Shown: positions 1-6,940 of the stretch, one piece after another
Layout: every line of letters starts with the position of its first letter
Position numbering within the stretch: position 1 is the first letter of the stretch
Assembly (NCBI GenBank): GCA_002862965.1
Contig: PKCW01000315.1
Location: 1-12,694, forward strand
Reading direction: 5' to 3'
Length of the DNA stretch: 12,694 bases
DNA from: Pseudomonadota bacterium
GTDB taxonomy: Bacteria > Pseudomonadota > Gammaproteobacteria > UBA5335
The notes under the pieces: model-generated
Database searches by the model: none
What the model saw: the letters and a program-made list of their open reading frames with translations, nothing else
What the model was told of the DNA's origin: nothing
Made by a program: the position numbers and the translations under genes

Positions 1-1878
1 GTACATCGCCGTGGCGGTCGCCATCGGGCTGGGATAGAAGGTCTGCACCTGATCGGCGCGAAAGCCGTTCTTCTTCAGCCACAGCGCCAGGTTCATCATG
101 TCCGCGTCCGTGGTGCCGGGATGGGCCGCGATGAAATAGGGAATCAGGTACTGCTCCTTGCCGGCCTCCTTCGAGTATTGCTCGAACATCTGCCGGAAGC
201 GCTCGTAGCTGCCGATGCCGGGCTTCATCATCTTGGACAACGGGCCGGCTTCGGTGTGCTCGGGCGCGATCTTGAGATAGCCGCCGACGTGGTGGGTCAC
301 CAGTTCCCGCACATATTCCGGCGAGCGCACCGCGAGGTCGTAGCGCAGGCCCGAACCGATGAGGATCTTCTTCACCCCCGGCAGCGCCCGCGCGCGGCGA
401 TAGAGCCCGACCAGCGCCGAGTGGTCGGTGTCGAGGTTCTCGCAGATGCCGGGATGCACGCAGGAAGGCTTGCGGCAGGCCGCCTCGATGGCGGGCGACT
501 TGCAGGCGATGCGGTACATGTTGGCGGTGGGCCCGCCCAGATCCGAGACCACGCCGGTGAAACCCGGCACCCGGTCGCGGATGGCCTCGATCTCGCGGAT
601 GATCGAGTCCTCCGAGCGGTTCTGGATGATGCGGCCTTCGTGTTCGGTGATGGAGCAGAACGTACAGCCTCCGAAGCAGCCGCGCATGATGTTCACCGAA
701 AAGCGGATCATCTCCCAGGCCGGGATGCGCGCCGCGCCGTGGCGCGGATGCGGCGCCCGCGCATAGGGCCGGTCGAAGACGTAGTCCATCTCCTCGGTGG
801 TGAGCGGGATGGGCGGCGGGTTGATCCAGACCTCGCGCGTCCCGTGGCGCTGCACCAGCGCGCGGGCGTTGCCGGGGTTGGTTTCCAGATGCAGCACGCG
901 ATTGGCGTGGGCATAGAGCACCGGGTCCGCGCGCACCGCATCGAAGCTCGGCAGGCGGATAACGGTGCGCTCGCGCGGGGCCATGGTGTGCTTGCGGGCG
1001 CCGGCGCGCAGCGCGCTCACCGCGACCGACGCCGCGCCGCCGACCATCGGCGCCACCGCGGCGCCGGCCGGGGCCGGGGCCGCCGGCGCCTCCGTGCAGT
1101 CCGCCGCCGCACCGCCGAGATAAGGATTCACCCGCGCCTCGGTCCGGCCCGGCGTGTCGAGTGTCGTCGAGTCGATCTCGACCCAATCCGCGGGCGGGCT
1201 GCGACGCACGAAGGCGGTGCCGCGCACGTCCGTGATGGTCTCGATGGCCTCGCCGCGCGCCAGGCGATGGGTCAGCTCCACCAGCGCCCGCTCGGCATTG
1301 CCGTAGAGCAACAGATCCGCCTTGGCGTCGAGCAGGATCGACCGGCGCACCTTGTCCTGCCAGTAGTCATAGTGCGCGATGCGGCGCAGCGAGCCCTCGA
1401 TGCCGCCCAGCACCACGGGCACCTCCGGATACGCCTCGCGGCAGCGCTGCGCGTAGACGATGCTCGCCCGGTCCGGCCGCGCCCCGCTCTGCCCACCCGG
1501 CGTGTAGGCATCGTCCGAGCGGATCTTCCGGTCCGCCGTGTAGCGGTTGATCATCGAATCCATGTTGCCGGCGGTGACGCCGAAATAGAGCAGCGGCGCG
1601 CCCAGCGCCCGGAACGGCGCGGCGCTCTGCCAGTCCGGCTGGTCGATGATGCCGACGCGAAAGCCCTGCGCTTCCAGCACCCGGCCGATCACCGCCATGC
1701 CGAAGCTCGGATGATCGACATAGGCATCCCCGGTCACCAGCACCACGTCGCACGCCTCCCAGCCCACCGCGTCCATCTCGGCGCGGCTGGTCGGCAGGAA
1801 GGGCGCCGTGCCGAAGCACTCGGCCCAATGGCGCGGCCAGTCGTAGAGGCGCGGCGGGGAAACGGGAACGGCGGACAT
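1..1878 (-). CDS. ygiQ: YgiQ family radical SAM protein, 3' end missing
   Basis: The 626 visible residues run off the left edge; E. coli YgiQ has about 739, so roughly the last 100 are missing. The radical SAM cluster motif is CFGGCTFC, with Cys401, Cys405 and Cys408 as the presumed [4Fe-4S] ligands, followed by the family signatures [11 protein letters not shown] and KIAPEHTE. An N-terminal UPF0313-type domain (residues 1-250) precedes it. Family members are predicted S-adenosylmethionine radical enzymes; to my knowledge the substrate is unknown. Between NPYLGG (residue 251 on) and TVIRLPSF (305 on) lies an Ala/Gly/Pro-rich stretch (about 256-292) that looks like a low-complexity linker. The ATG at 1878-1876 was chosen because translation from it ([18 protein letters not shown]) matches the usual family N-terminus; the ribosome binding site is weak (GAGA only). 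It is divergent from the secreted-paralog locus. Confidence 0.95.
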   Translation of the reverse strand, partial: MSAVPVSPPRLYDWPRHWAECFGTAPFLPTSRAEMDAVGWEACDVVLVTGDAYVDHPSFGMAVIGRVLEAQGFRVGIIDQPDWQSAAPFRALGAPLLYFGVTAGNMDSMINRYTADRKIRSDDAYTPGGQSGARPDRASIVYAQRCREAYPEVPVVLGGIEGSLRRIAHYDYWQDKVRRSILLDAKADLLLYGNAERALVELTHRLARGEAIETITDVRGTAFVRRSPPADWVEIDSTTLDTPGRTEARVNPYLGGAAADCTEAPAAPAPAGAAVAPMVGGAASVAVSALRAGARKHTMAPRERTVIRLPSFDAVRADPVLYAHANRVLHLETNPGNARALVQRHGTREVWINPPPIPLTTEEMDYVFDRPYARAPHPRHGAARIPAWEMIRFSVNIMRGCFGGCTFCSITEHEGRIIQNRSEDSIIREIEAIRDRVPGFTGVVSDLGGPTANMYRIACKSPAIEAACRKPSCVHPGICENLDTDHSALVGLYRRARALPGVKKILIGSGLRYDLAVRSPEYVRELVTHHVGGYLKIAPEHTEAGPLSKMMKPGIGSYERFRQMFEQYSKEAGKEQYLIPYFIAAHPGTTDADMMNLALWLKKNGFRADQVQTFYPSPMATATAMY

Positions 1879-2303
1879 GGGCGGGCTCTCGGGAGGCGGA
1901 AGATTGCGCGGTGATGCGCAGCAGTGCCGCAGAACTGCGCGCAGTTTAGCAGACCCCCGGCGCGCCCATGAAATCGGCGCGGCAGGCCGAACCACCCCGG
2001 CGTGGTGCAGCGGCGACCGCCGCCGCCCCGATTTGGCGCGGGCGCCGGTGCCCGCCGCGTGCGGGTTCCCCGCCCCGCCTGCGGAACACCGCAGCCGTCA
2101 TGCGCCTGAAACATGGCGCCGTTACGATGCGCGCGTGGCAGCAAGTCCGCGCTCGGTGGAGCGATGCCGACCGAGGGCCGAGCCTGAGCCCAAAGTGGCC
2201 CGGATCGTGCTATATGGTTCGCCGATGCGAGCCCCGGCGCGCTGAAAATCGGCCTGGGCGTTGTCATCTTGCGACGCTTGTCGGGTTTGGCCGCATCGGT
2301 TAA

Positions 2304-2373
2304 CCTGCCGCAGCCTGACAAATGAGAACGGTTGCCGTTTTGCGTGCACCGGGAAATCCGCCCAGGCGGCAGG
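2304..2373 (+). other. Candidate structured RNA element upstream of the secreted paralogs
   Basis: CCTGCCG (2304-2310) pairs fully with CGGCAGG (2367-2373). After a 3-base bulge (CAG, 2311-2313), CCTG (2314-2317) pairs with CAGG (2363-2366), giving an 11-pair bulged stem. The loop holds a second small hairpin, AACGG (2327-2331) with CCGTT (2335-2339). I do not recognise a known riboswitch consensus. GC-rich DNA forms many chance stems, and transcription through this point is assumed, not shown. Confidence 0.3.
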
Positions 2374-2480
2374 ACCCGGACGCGCGGCGAAAAACCGGTT
2401 CAGGAAGAGGCCGCAGGCCGCTGCGTCTCCGAACCACCGGGCCGCGCCGGGAGCACCCCAACCCGGCCGGTATCCCGCGG

Positions 2481-2507
2481 ACCTCCTGCCCGCGGGGCGG
2501 GTGAGGT
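2481..2507 (+). other. GC-rich hairpin in the putative leader
   Basis: The inner stem CCCGC (2489-2493) pairs with GCGGG (2497-2501) around a GGG loop. The outer stem ACCTC (2481-2485) pairs with GAGGT (2503-2507), with a small internal bulge between. A further 5-pair hairpin, GCCGG-TTCG-CCGGC, lies at 2598-2611, about 40 bases before the start codon. There is no T-tract after either, so these are not intrinsic terminators. They may be leader structure or chance. Confidence 0.35.
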
Positions 2508-2637
2508 CGGAACGCGGAAAGCGGCGGAAGGGATGGTTGCGTCCTGCGCCGACCGGGGCACCGGCCGTTCGAGGACGATGAGGAAGAGTTTGCGCCGGCC
2601 GGTTCGCCGGCAGGTGTTTATCGTTGTGAGTATCTCC

Positions 2638-2643
2638 GAGGAG
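2638..2643 (+). promoter_or_regulatory. Ribosome binding site of first secreted paralog
   Basis: GAGGAG lies 9 bases before the ATG at 2653. It decides the start: the same frame is open back to 2332, but only the 2653 start has this site and is followed at once by a signal peptide. Confidence 0.8.
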
Positions 2644-2652
2644 TTTTCCAAG

Positions 2653-3405
2653 ATGTCCAATTCAAAGTTCACCGCCCTGGCTTCCCTGGCCGTTCTGGCC
2701 GCCGCCCCCATGGCCGTGCAGGCCGAAATGACCGAAATGGCCGACGCCGATCTGGCCGGCGTCGCCGGTCAGGGCCCCATTCAGTTTTCGATCAACATCG
2801 TCACCGGCGTTGCCGAGGCACTGGTCAGCCCTTTCAATCCGGTTAACCCCAACTACATCCCGGGCGTGATCGGCGATGCAGCCGCCGACGCCGTAGGCGA
2901 GGCCGTTGCCGGCGGCGTTGGCGCGGGCGCGAGCTTCTTCACCCTGCCGTTCCGCATCGTCGGCAACACTGTCGGCCAGGTCCTGAGTGTGCCCGTGGAC
3001 GCCGCCGGCGCCGTGACGGAAACCGCCCTGCTGCCCTTCACCGGCCCGATCGCCGGCCTGCTCGGCTTCAACGGTCGTGTTTTCGACAATTTCGAAGAGC
3101 AAGGTGAATACGGCGCGGACACCCTGACCAATATCCTGTTCTCGCCGCTGAACTTCGTGCTGAACCCCATCAACCGCTACGTTGAAGGCGTCAATGGCCG
3201 CTTCGAAGCCACCGTCGACGGTGCCGCCTATGCCTTCACCGAAGTCAAGGGCGCGCTGATCGCCGGCGCCTTCGCCAGCGCCTCGCAGGGTGCCTCCAAC
3301 AACGGTCTGGACTTCACGGCCCGCGTCTTTGGCCGCATCTCCCAGGCTCAGACCGGTCTGACCAACAACCGTCTCGCCGACCTCGCCGGCAAGTACGGCT
3401 ATTGA
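2653..3405 (+). CDS. Secreted protein of unknown function, first of two tandem paralogs
   Basis: This is a 250-residue protein I do not recognise. Residues 1-24 form a clear Sec signal peptide (Lys5, hydrophobic core, cleavage after AVQA). The mature chain opens with DADLAGVAGQ (31-40), resembling the short L-x-x-V-x-G-Q motif I recall after the signal peptide of FilA-like gammaproteobacterial surface proteins; that link is from memory and weak. Residues 50-175 contain hydrophobic segments with a central proline (P60, P99, P114, P128, P165), probably amphipathic repeats. Residues 160-250 match the next gene's C-terminus at 50 of 91 positions (hand count), including NRxVxGVxGR, ATVDGxAYA, RVFGRIxQAQ and a final Gly-Tyr. 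There is no Cys or Trp and no catalytic motif. It has its own ribosome binding site and terminator, so it is probably expressed alone. A periplasmic, surface or lipid-associated structural role is possible but unproven. Confidence 0.85.
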   Translation: MSNSKFTALASLAVLAAAPMAVQAEMTEMADADLAGVAGQGPIQFSINIVTGVAEALVSPFNPVNPNYIPGVIGDAAADAVGEAVAGGVGAGASFFTLPFRIVGNTVGQVLSVPVDAAGAVTETALLPFTGPIAGLLGFNGRVFDNFEEQGEYGADTLTNILFSPLNFVLNPINRYVEGVNGRFEATVDGAAYAFTEVKGALIAGAFASASQGASNNGLDFTARVFGRISQAQTGLTNNRLADLAGKYGY

Positions 3406-3410
3406 TCCCT

Positions 3411-3426
3411 GGCGCCGCAAGGCGCC
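3411..3426 (+). other. GNRA-capped hairpin just after the stop codon
   Basis: GGCGCC-GCAA-GGCGCC is a perfect 6-pair stem with a GCAA tetraloop, starting 6 bases after the TGA. It precedes the true terminator hairpin at 3439, so the mRNA would end in two consecutive stable hairpins. Confidence 0.5.
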
Positions 3427-3438
3427 CGGCATCGATGC

Positions 3439-3468
3439 AAAGGCCGCCTTCGGGCGGCCTTTTCTTTT
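3439..3468 (+). terminator. Rho-independent terminator of first secreted paralog
   Basis: AAAGGCCGCC (3439-3448), TTCG loop, GGCGGCCTTT (3453-3462), then TTCTTTT. The perfect 10-pair stem, stable UUCG-type loop and T-rich tail make this a textbook intrinsic terminator. It isolates the first paralog from the second, whose start is 168 bases further on. Confidence 0.92.
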
Positions 3469-3635
3469 GGTGTTCGCCGGGCGCCGTGGCCGCATCGAGT
3501 TCGCGGCGACACACTCCCGCCGCTAAAGCCCGGCCGCGCCCGGCCGATGCCTGAGCAGACGCCGTCGCGACGATCGGTCTGGGACGCGTCGAAACCGGCC
3601 CGTCGGGCCGCACCTCGCATCCCCGGGAGACGACC

Positions 3636-4349
3636 ATGCAGATCACCGCTGTCCCTGTTTCGGCCTCGCTGCTACTGGCAGCCGCACTGCCGATGAGCGC
3701 CCACGCGCAACTGGAACGGCTGCAGGTCCGGGAACTGGCGCAGGTCGATGGCCAGTGGAGTCTCGACATCGACATCAACCGGACGCAGAACGTCACCGGC
3801 GCGCCCCTGCTGTCGGGCAATCCGCTGCTGCTGCCGATCACGCTGCCGCTGGCCGTCATCGACGGCTTCACGCAAGGCGCTCAGGCCGACGCGGGGGCCC
3901 TGGGGGCGGGCGCGGCCGACCTGCTGTTCGCGCCGCTGTTCCGGCCGCTCACCCTGGCGGGACAGGCCACGACCACGGCGCTGGACGTGCTGTTCCTGCC
4001 CATCTCGGCGCCGCTGGATGTGGCCGGCAACGTCTTCGCGGCGCTGGAAGACGGCGTGGTCGGCACCGCGACGGCCATCCTCACCGCTCCGATCAACGCC
4101 GCGTTGGGCCCGGTGAATCGCGCGGTGGACGGCGTGACCGGCCGCGCCCAGGCGACGGTGGACGGCTTTGCCTACGCCCTGCTCGAGGTCACCGGCCCGG
4201 TGGTGACCAATGCCTTCGTCGGCGCCTCGATGGCAGCGGACGCCAATGGCCTGAATTTCACCAGTCGCGTTTTCGGTCGCATCGCCCAGGCCCAGGCGGG
4301 CCGCACGGCGATGCGACTCGACGCGCTGGAAACCCGCAACGGTTACTGA
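3636..4349 (+). CDS. Secreted protein of unknown function, second of two tandem paralogs
   Basis: This 237-residue protein is homologous to the preceding gene. The predicted signal peptide (1-24, cleavage after SAHA) is unusual in having no Lys or Arg before the hydrophobic core. LAQVDGQ (34-40) occupies exactly the positions of LAGVAGQ in the first paralog. Four hydrophobic segments of the pattern LxxPhxx(P/A)L centre on P67, P100, P122 and P152. Residues 147-237 align without gaps to 160-250 of the partner and share the ending Gly-Tyr, while the segment between about 41 and 95 has diverged. There is no Cys. The ATG at 3636 follows GGGAGA (3625-3630). A terminator follows closely, so it is a single-gene unit or depends on a promoter within 3469-3635, which I could not identify. 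Function is unknown. Divergence between the copies argues for an old duplication with both kept. Confidence 0.85.
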   Translation: MQITAVPVSASLLLAAALPMSAHAQLERLQVRELAQVDGQWSLDIDINRTQNVTGAPLLSGNPLLLPITLPLAVIDGFTQGAQADAGALGAGAADLLFAPLFRPLTLAGQATTTALDVLFLPISAPLDVAGNVFAALEDGVVGTATAILTAPINAALGPVNRAVDGVTGRAQATVDGFAYALLEVTGPVVTNAFVGASMAADANGLNFTSRVFGRIAQAQAGRTAMRLDALETRNGY

Positions 4350-4372
4350 AGCGATCCCGTGCGCACCACTCG

Positions 4373-4396
4373 GCCGCCTGCGGGCGGCTTTTTTTT
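4373..4396 (+). terminator. Rho-independent terminator of second secreted paralog
   Basis: GCCGCC (4373-4378), loop TGCG, GGCGGC (4383-4388) and eight T residues (4389-4396). It works for plus-strand transcripts only: in the other direction no T-run follows the stem, so it does not obviously serve yciO, which ends 16 bases away. Confidence 0.9.
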
Positions 4397-4412
4397 GGGG
4401 CGCGACGCGGGA

Positions 4413-5048
4413 CTAAGCAGTCTCGCTCAGGCCCAGCGGCGCCAGCGCGCCCTTGCCGGCGCGCACCACGACCGGCGCCTCGCCGAACAGATCGACGACC
4501 GTGGTGGGCTCGAAGCCGCAGGCGCCGCCGTCGAGGATCAGGTCCACGCCGCGGCCGAGCGCGGCGGCGATGGTCGCCGCGTCGGTGGGCGGCTCGGCCT
4601 CGCCCGGCAGCAGCAGCGTGCAGCTCATCAGCGGTTCGCCCAGCGCCTCGAGCAGTCCCTGCGCCACCGGGTGGTCGGGGACGCGGATGCCGATGGTGCG
4701 GCGCTTGGGATGCTGCAGCCGGCGCGGCACCTCGCGCGTGGCGGGCAACAGGAAGGTGTAGGCGCCGGGGGTCACGGCGCGCAGGAGGCGGTAGGCCGCC
4801 GTGTCGACCTGCGCGTACTGCGCGAGCTCGGAGAGGTCGCGGCAGACCAGCGTGAAGTGATGGTCCTTGCCGAAGCCGCGCAGGGTGCGGATGCGCTCCA
4901 TGGCGTCCTTGTCGCCCAGATGGCAGCCGAGCGCGTAGCAGGAGTCGGTGGGATAGGCGACGACGGCGCCCGCGCGGATGCGCTCGGCGGCCTGCTTGAG
5001 CAGACGCGCCTGGGGGTGGGTGGGATGGATGCTCAGGCACTGTGTCAT
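4413..5048 (-). CDS. yciO: YciO, Sua5/YciO/YrdC-family protein
   Basis: This 211-residue single-domain YrdC-fold protein is close to E. coli YciO over its whole length: the N-terminal SIHPTHPQARLL, YPTDSCYALGC (32-42), FTLVCRDLSEL (65-75), TPGAYTFLLP (93-102), TIGIRVPDHPVAQ (118-130) and the C-terminal VVVRAGKGALAP. TsaC/Sua5 relatives make threonylcarbamoyl-AMP for t6A tRNA modification. YciO is a separate subfamily in which the basic motif after the first lobe differs (here GKDHHFTL), and it is generally not the main t6A enzyme, so I would not annotate it as TsaC. The ATG at 5048 has AGAGG 6 bases upstream; longer frames to 5171 lack homology. It converges on the second secreted paralog and is divergent from yciI. 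Confidence 0.93.
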   Translation of the reverse strand: MTQCLSIHPTHPQARLLKQAAERIRAGAVVAYPTDSCYALGCHLGDKDAMERIRTLRGFGKDHHFTLVCRDLSELAQYAQVDTAAYRLLRAVTPGAYTFLLPATREVPRRLQHPKRRTIGIRVPDHPVAQGLLEALGEPLMSCTLLLPGEAEPPTDAATIAAALGRGVDLILDGGACGFEPTTVVDLFGEAPVVVRAGKGALAPLGLSETA

Positions 5049-5182
5049 TCGAAACCTCTTGCGGAAGCACGGCGGCGGATCGTTGCAGGCGAGCGCCCGG
5101 GAAAGGGGCCACCCTTCGGTTCGGCCGCCGCCCGCGCGGCAAGTTCCCCGCCCGTCCTCGCGCCAAGACACGACGGGTCTTG

Positions 5183-5188
5183 TATGAT
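5183..5188 (+). promoter_or_regulatory. Possible -10 element for yciI-bolA-isomerase operon
   Basis: TATGAT (5 of 6 matches to TATAAT) lies 27 bases before the GTG start of yciI, in the 167-base divergent gap with yciO. No good -35 is visible at the right spacing, so this is tentative. Confidence 0.4.
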
Positions 5189-5215
5189 CGCCGCTTTGCC
5201 CCGCTGAGGCGACGC

Positions 5216-5515
5216 GTGCTGTATCTCATCCTGCTCCACGAAGCCCCGGGCGGATCGACCCACCGCGCGGCGGCGCGCCCCGAGCATCTGGCGCGACTTG
5301 AAGCGCTCCGGGACGCCGGGCGGCTGGTGCTGGCCGGTCCGCTGCCGGCGGTGGACGACCACGATCCAGGTGCCGCCGGATTCCTCGGCTCGGCCATCGT
5401 CGCCGCGTTTGCCGACCTCGACGCCGCCCGGGAATGGGCGGAGGCGGACCCCTACCGCGCGGCCGGCGTGACAGCCGAGGTCAGCGTGTTTCCCTTCCGT
5501 CAGGTGCTGCCGTGA
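5216..5515 (+). CDS. yciI: YciI family protein
   Basis: This 99-residue protein has the usual length and fold signatures of the YciI family: a beta-strand start (LYLILLHEA), an Arg-rich helix with HRAAARPEHLARLEAL (16-31), the AGPLP turn (40-44), and ADPYRAAGV (77-85), the conserved D-P-Y near the proposed active site. The family resembles muconolactone isomerase-like ferredoxin folds; the biochemical role of stand-alone YciI is not settled. The start is a GTG with GAGG 6 bases upstream; the frame is open further back, but the family N-terminus begins here. The stop overlaps the bolA start (GTGA), implying translational coupling. Confidence 0.9.
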   Translation: MLYLILLHEAPGGSTHRAAARPEHLARLEALRDAGRLVLAGPLPAVDDHDPGAAGFLGSAIVAAFADLDAAREWAEADPYRAAGVTAEVSVFPFRQVLP

Positions 5516-5796
5516 ACGAAACCACCCCGGCGCGCATCCAAGCGCTGTTGACCGCTGCCTTCGGCCCCGCCGAGATCCGCATCCGCGACGACAGCGCGCT
5601 GCACGCGGGCCATGCCGGTGCGCGCGACGGGGGTGGGCACTACCACGTCAACCTCTGCGCCGCCGCGTTTGCCGGCCAGCCCATGCTGGCGCGCCACCGG
5701 GCGGTCTACGCGGCGCTGGCACCGCTCATGGGCAGCGCCATCCATGCGCTGAGCCTCGCGACACACACGCCCGACGAGATGGCCGGGCACCGTTGA
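5512..5796 (+). CDS. bolA: BolA family protein
   Basis: A 94-residue BolA. Recognisable parts are DDSALHAGHAG (26-36), matching the D-x-S-x-x-HxGH core, then HYHVNL (43-48), ARHRAVYAALAPLM (60-73), matching the RHRxxY signature of BolA rather than the IbaG subgroup, and ALSLATHTPDEM (79-90). His31, His34 and the C-terminal His85 are candidates for metal or Fe-S ligation with a monothiol glutaredoxin, as known for BolA-Grx complexes. Translation begins at GTG 5512, overlapping the yciI stop by 4 bases. Downstream lies the isomerase lipoprotein 46 bases on, probably in the same operon. Confidence 0.92.
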   Translation: MNETTPARIQALLTAAFGPAEIRIRDDSALHAGHAGARDGGGHYHVNLCAAAFAGQPMLARHRAVYAALAPLMGSAIHALSLATHTPDEMAGHR

Positions 5797-5842
5797 GCGG
5801 CCCGCACTAACATTCGAGTTCAACCCACCTGAAGGATTGCCC

Positions 5843-6736
5843 ATGATCATCCGCAAAACCTCGCTTCCCCTCGCGCTGGGCCTCGCCCTCACGCTCGCCG
5901 CCTGCGACCGGCCGTCGTCCCAGGGCCCGGGCTTCCAGCACGCCGTCCCCGGCAAGGCGGTGATCACCGTGTCCGGTGTCGAGATCAGCGAGCCCATCTT
6001 CGAGTCCTTCGCCTCGGCCCAGGGCCTCAGCCCGGCCACGGCAGAGAACCGCGAGGCGAGGCGCAAGCTCGCCGATCAGCTCGCCGATCTGGAGCTGCTG
6101 TCGCAGGACGCCACGCGGCAGAAGCTGATGCAGAACCCGGAGATGATGTCGTCCCTGCTGGCGCAGTACTACACCACGCTGGCCGGGGCCGCCGTGCAGG
6201 CCTATACCAAGGCGCATCCGCTGGACGACACGGCCATCCAGAGCGCCTACGAGGACTGGATCGCGACCCTGCCCAAGACCGAGTACCACGCCCGCCACAT
6301 CCTGGTGAAGGATGAAGCCACGGCCAAGACCATCCTGGAGAAGCTCGGCACTGGCGGCGATTTCGGCAAGCTGGCCGCGGAATACTCGCTCGATCCCTCC
6401 AAGAACGAAGGCGGCGATCTGGGCTGGTTCACCCCCGAGCAGATGGTGGCGCCGTTTTCCGCCGCGGTGACCGCGCTCAAGCCGGGCGAGACCGAGAACG
6501 TCCCGGTCCAGACCGATTTCGGCTGGCATGTGGTGAAGCTCGAGGAGACCCGCGACGCGCCGGTGCCCAAGCTGGAGGAAGCCCGCGACGCGGTGACCAA
6601 CCACGCCAACAACAAGCAGGTCGAGGCCTATCTCGCCGAGTTGCGCAAGAAGGCCAAGATCAAGGTCGACGAGAAGCTCATCAACGAGGGCGGCAAGGTG
6701 CCGGAGCCTGCGGCCAAGACCGAAGCCAAGACCTGA
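5843..6736 (+). CDS. Parvulin-type (PpiC) peptidyl-prolyl isomerase lipoprotein
   Basis: A 297-residue protein whose central rotamase domain (about 147-238) has the parvulin signatures YHARHILVKDE, GGDFGKLAAEYSLDPS, GGDLGWFTPEQM and TDFGWHVVKLEE. Flanking helical regions (45-145 and 240-275) suggest a SurA/PrsA-like chaperone layout. Residues 1-20 with Cys21 form a lipoprotein signal (TLAAC lipobox). The residue after the Cys is Asp, the classic Lol-avoidance signal that keeps E. coli lipoproteins in the inner membrane, so I infer a periplasm-facing, inner-membrane-anchored foldase. The ATG at 5843 has GAAGGA 6 bases upstream; a TTG two codons earlier sits too close to that site. The tail is Lys/Glu/Ala-rich. 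It follows yciI and bolA in one probable operon. Confidence 0.92.
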   Translation: MIIRKTSLPLALGLALTLAACDRPSSQGPGFQHAVPGKAVITVSGVEISEPIFESFASAQGLSPATAENREARRKLADQLADLELLSQDATRQKLMQNPEMMSSLLAQYYTTLAGAAVQAYTKAHPLDDTAIQSAYEDWIATLPKTEYHARHILVKDEATAKTILEKLGTGGDFGKLAAEYSLDPSKNEGGDLGWFTPEQMVAPFSAAVTALKPGETENVPVQTDFGWHVVKLEETRDAPVPKLEEARDAVTNHANNKQVEAYLAELRKKAKIKVDEKLINEGGKVPEPAAKTEAKT

Positions 6737-6749
6737 CCCTGCCCGCGCT

Positions 6750-6780
6750 CCGGCCGGTCCCCGATGCGGGGGCTGGCCGG
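6750..6780. other. Long stem-loop between convergent genes
   Basis: CCGGCCGGTCCCC (6750-6762) and GGGGGCTGGCCGG (6768-6780) form a 13-pair stem with two G-T wobbles and the loop GATGC, 14 bases after the isomerase stop. No T-tract follows on either strand, so it is not a canonical intrinsic terminator. It could act as an mRNA 3'-end barrier or assist termination. Confidence 0.5.
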
Positions 6781-6843
6781 ACCGGCGATCCCCCTGCAAC
6801 CCCGCGCTTCCCTCTCGCGCGCCGATCCGCACTCCTCATCCGC

Positions 6844-6904
6844 GCTTCCCTTCGCTTCCCTTCGCTTCCCTTCGCTTCCCTTCGCTTCCCTTCGCTTCCC
6901 TTCG
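6844..6904. repeat. 10-base tandem repeat, six copies
   Basis: Six consecutive exact copies of GCTTCCCTTC (6844-6903) plus the first base of a seventh. It lies in the convergent gap between the isomerase and panE, 37 bases from the panE stop codon, so it is non-coding as annotated. One strand is almost purely pyrimidine. Copy number is likely to vary between strains or be miscounted in short-read assemblies. Confidence 0.95.
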
Positions 6905-6940
6905 TCGCCACGGATGCGCAGCGGCGCCGACACGCTCGGC

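Larger units (their letters stand above)
1879..2652. other. 774-base intergenic region without a convincing gene
   Basis: It separates the divergent ygiQ and the first secreted paralog. Open frames here are Arg/Pro/Ala-rich, overlap in several frames and have no recognisable domain, as expected of shadow frames in GC-rich DNA, so I call none. A possible extended -10 element on the plus strand (TGCTATATG, 2208-2216) has no good -35 partner. From 2304 onward the plus strand carries several stem-loops (entered separately) that could belong to a long mRNA leader of the gene at 2653. A small RNA or very small protein cannot be excluded. Confidence 0.6.

Noticed and set aside
121..1914. A 597-codon open frame on the plus strand opposite ygiQ
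   Set aside because: It is His/Arg/Ala-rich with no domain and is antisense to a well-conserved radical SAM gene; long shadow frames are expected at this GC content.
2332..2652. N-terminal extension of the first secreted paralog by 107 codons
   Set aside because: It would bury the signal peptide; the start at 2653 has GAGGAG at good spacing and matches the second paralog's layout.
4413..5048. Annotation of this gene as TsaC/Sua5 t6A synthase
   Set aside because: Sequence features follow the YciO subfamily end to end, so the t6A role should not be transferred.
6844..6904. CRISPR array
   Set aside because: Copies are contiguous, only 10 bases long and have no spacers.
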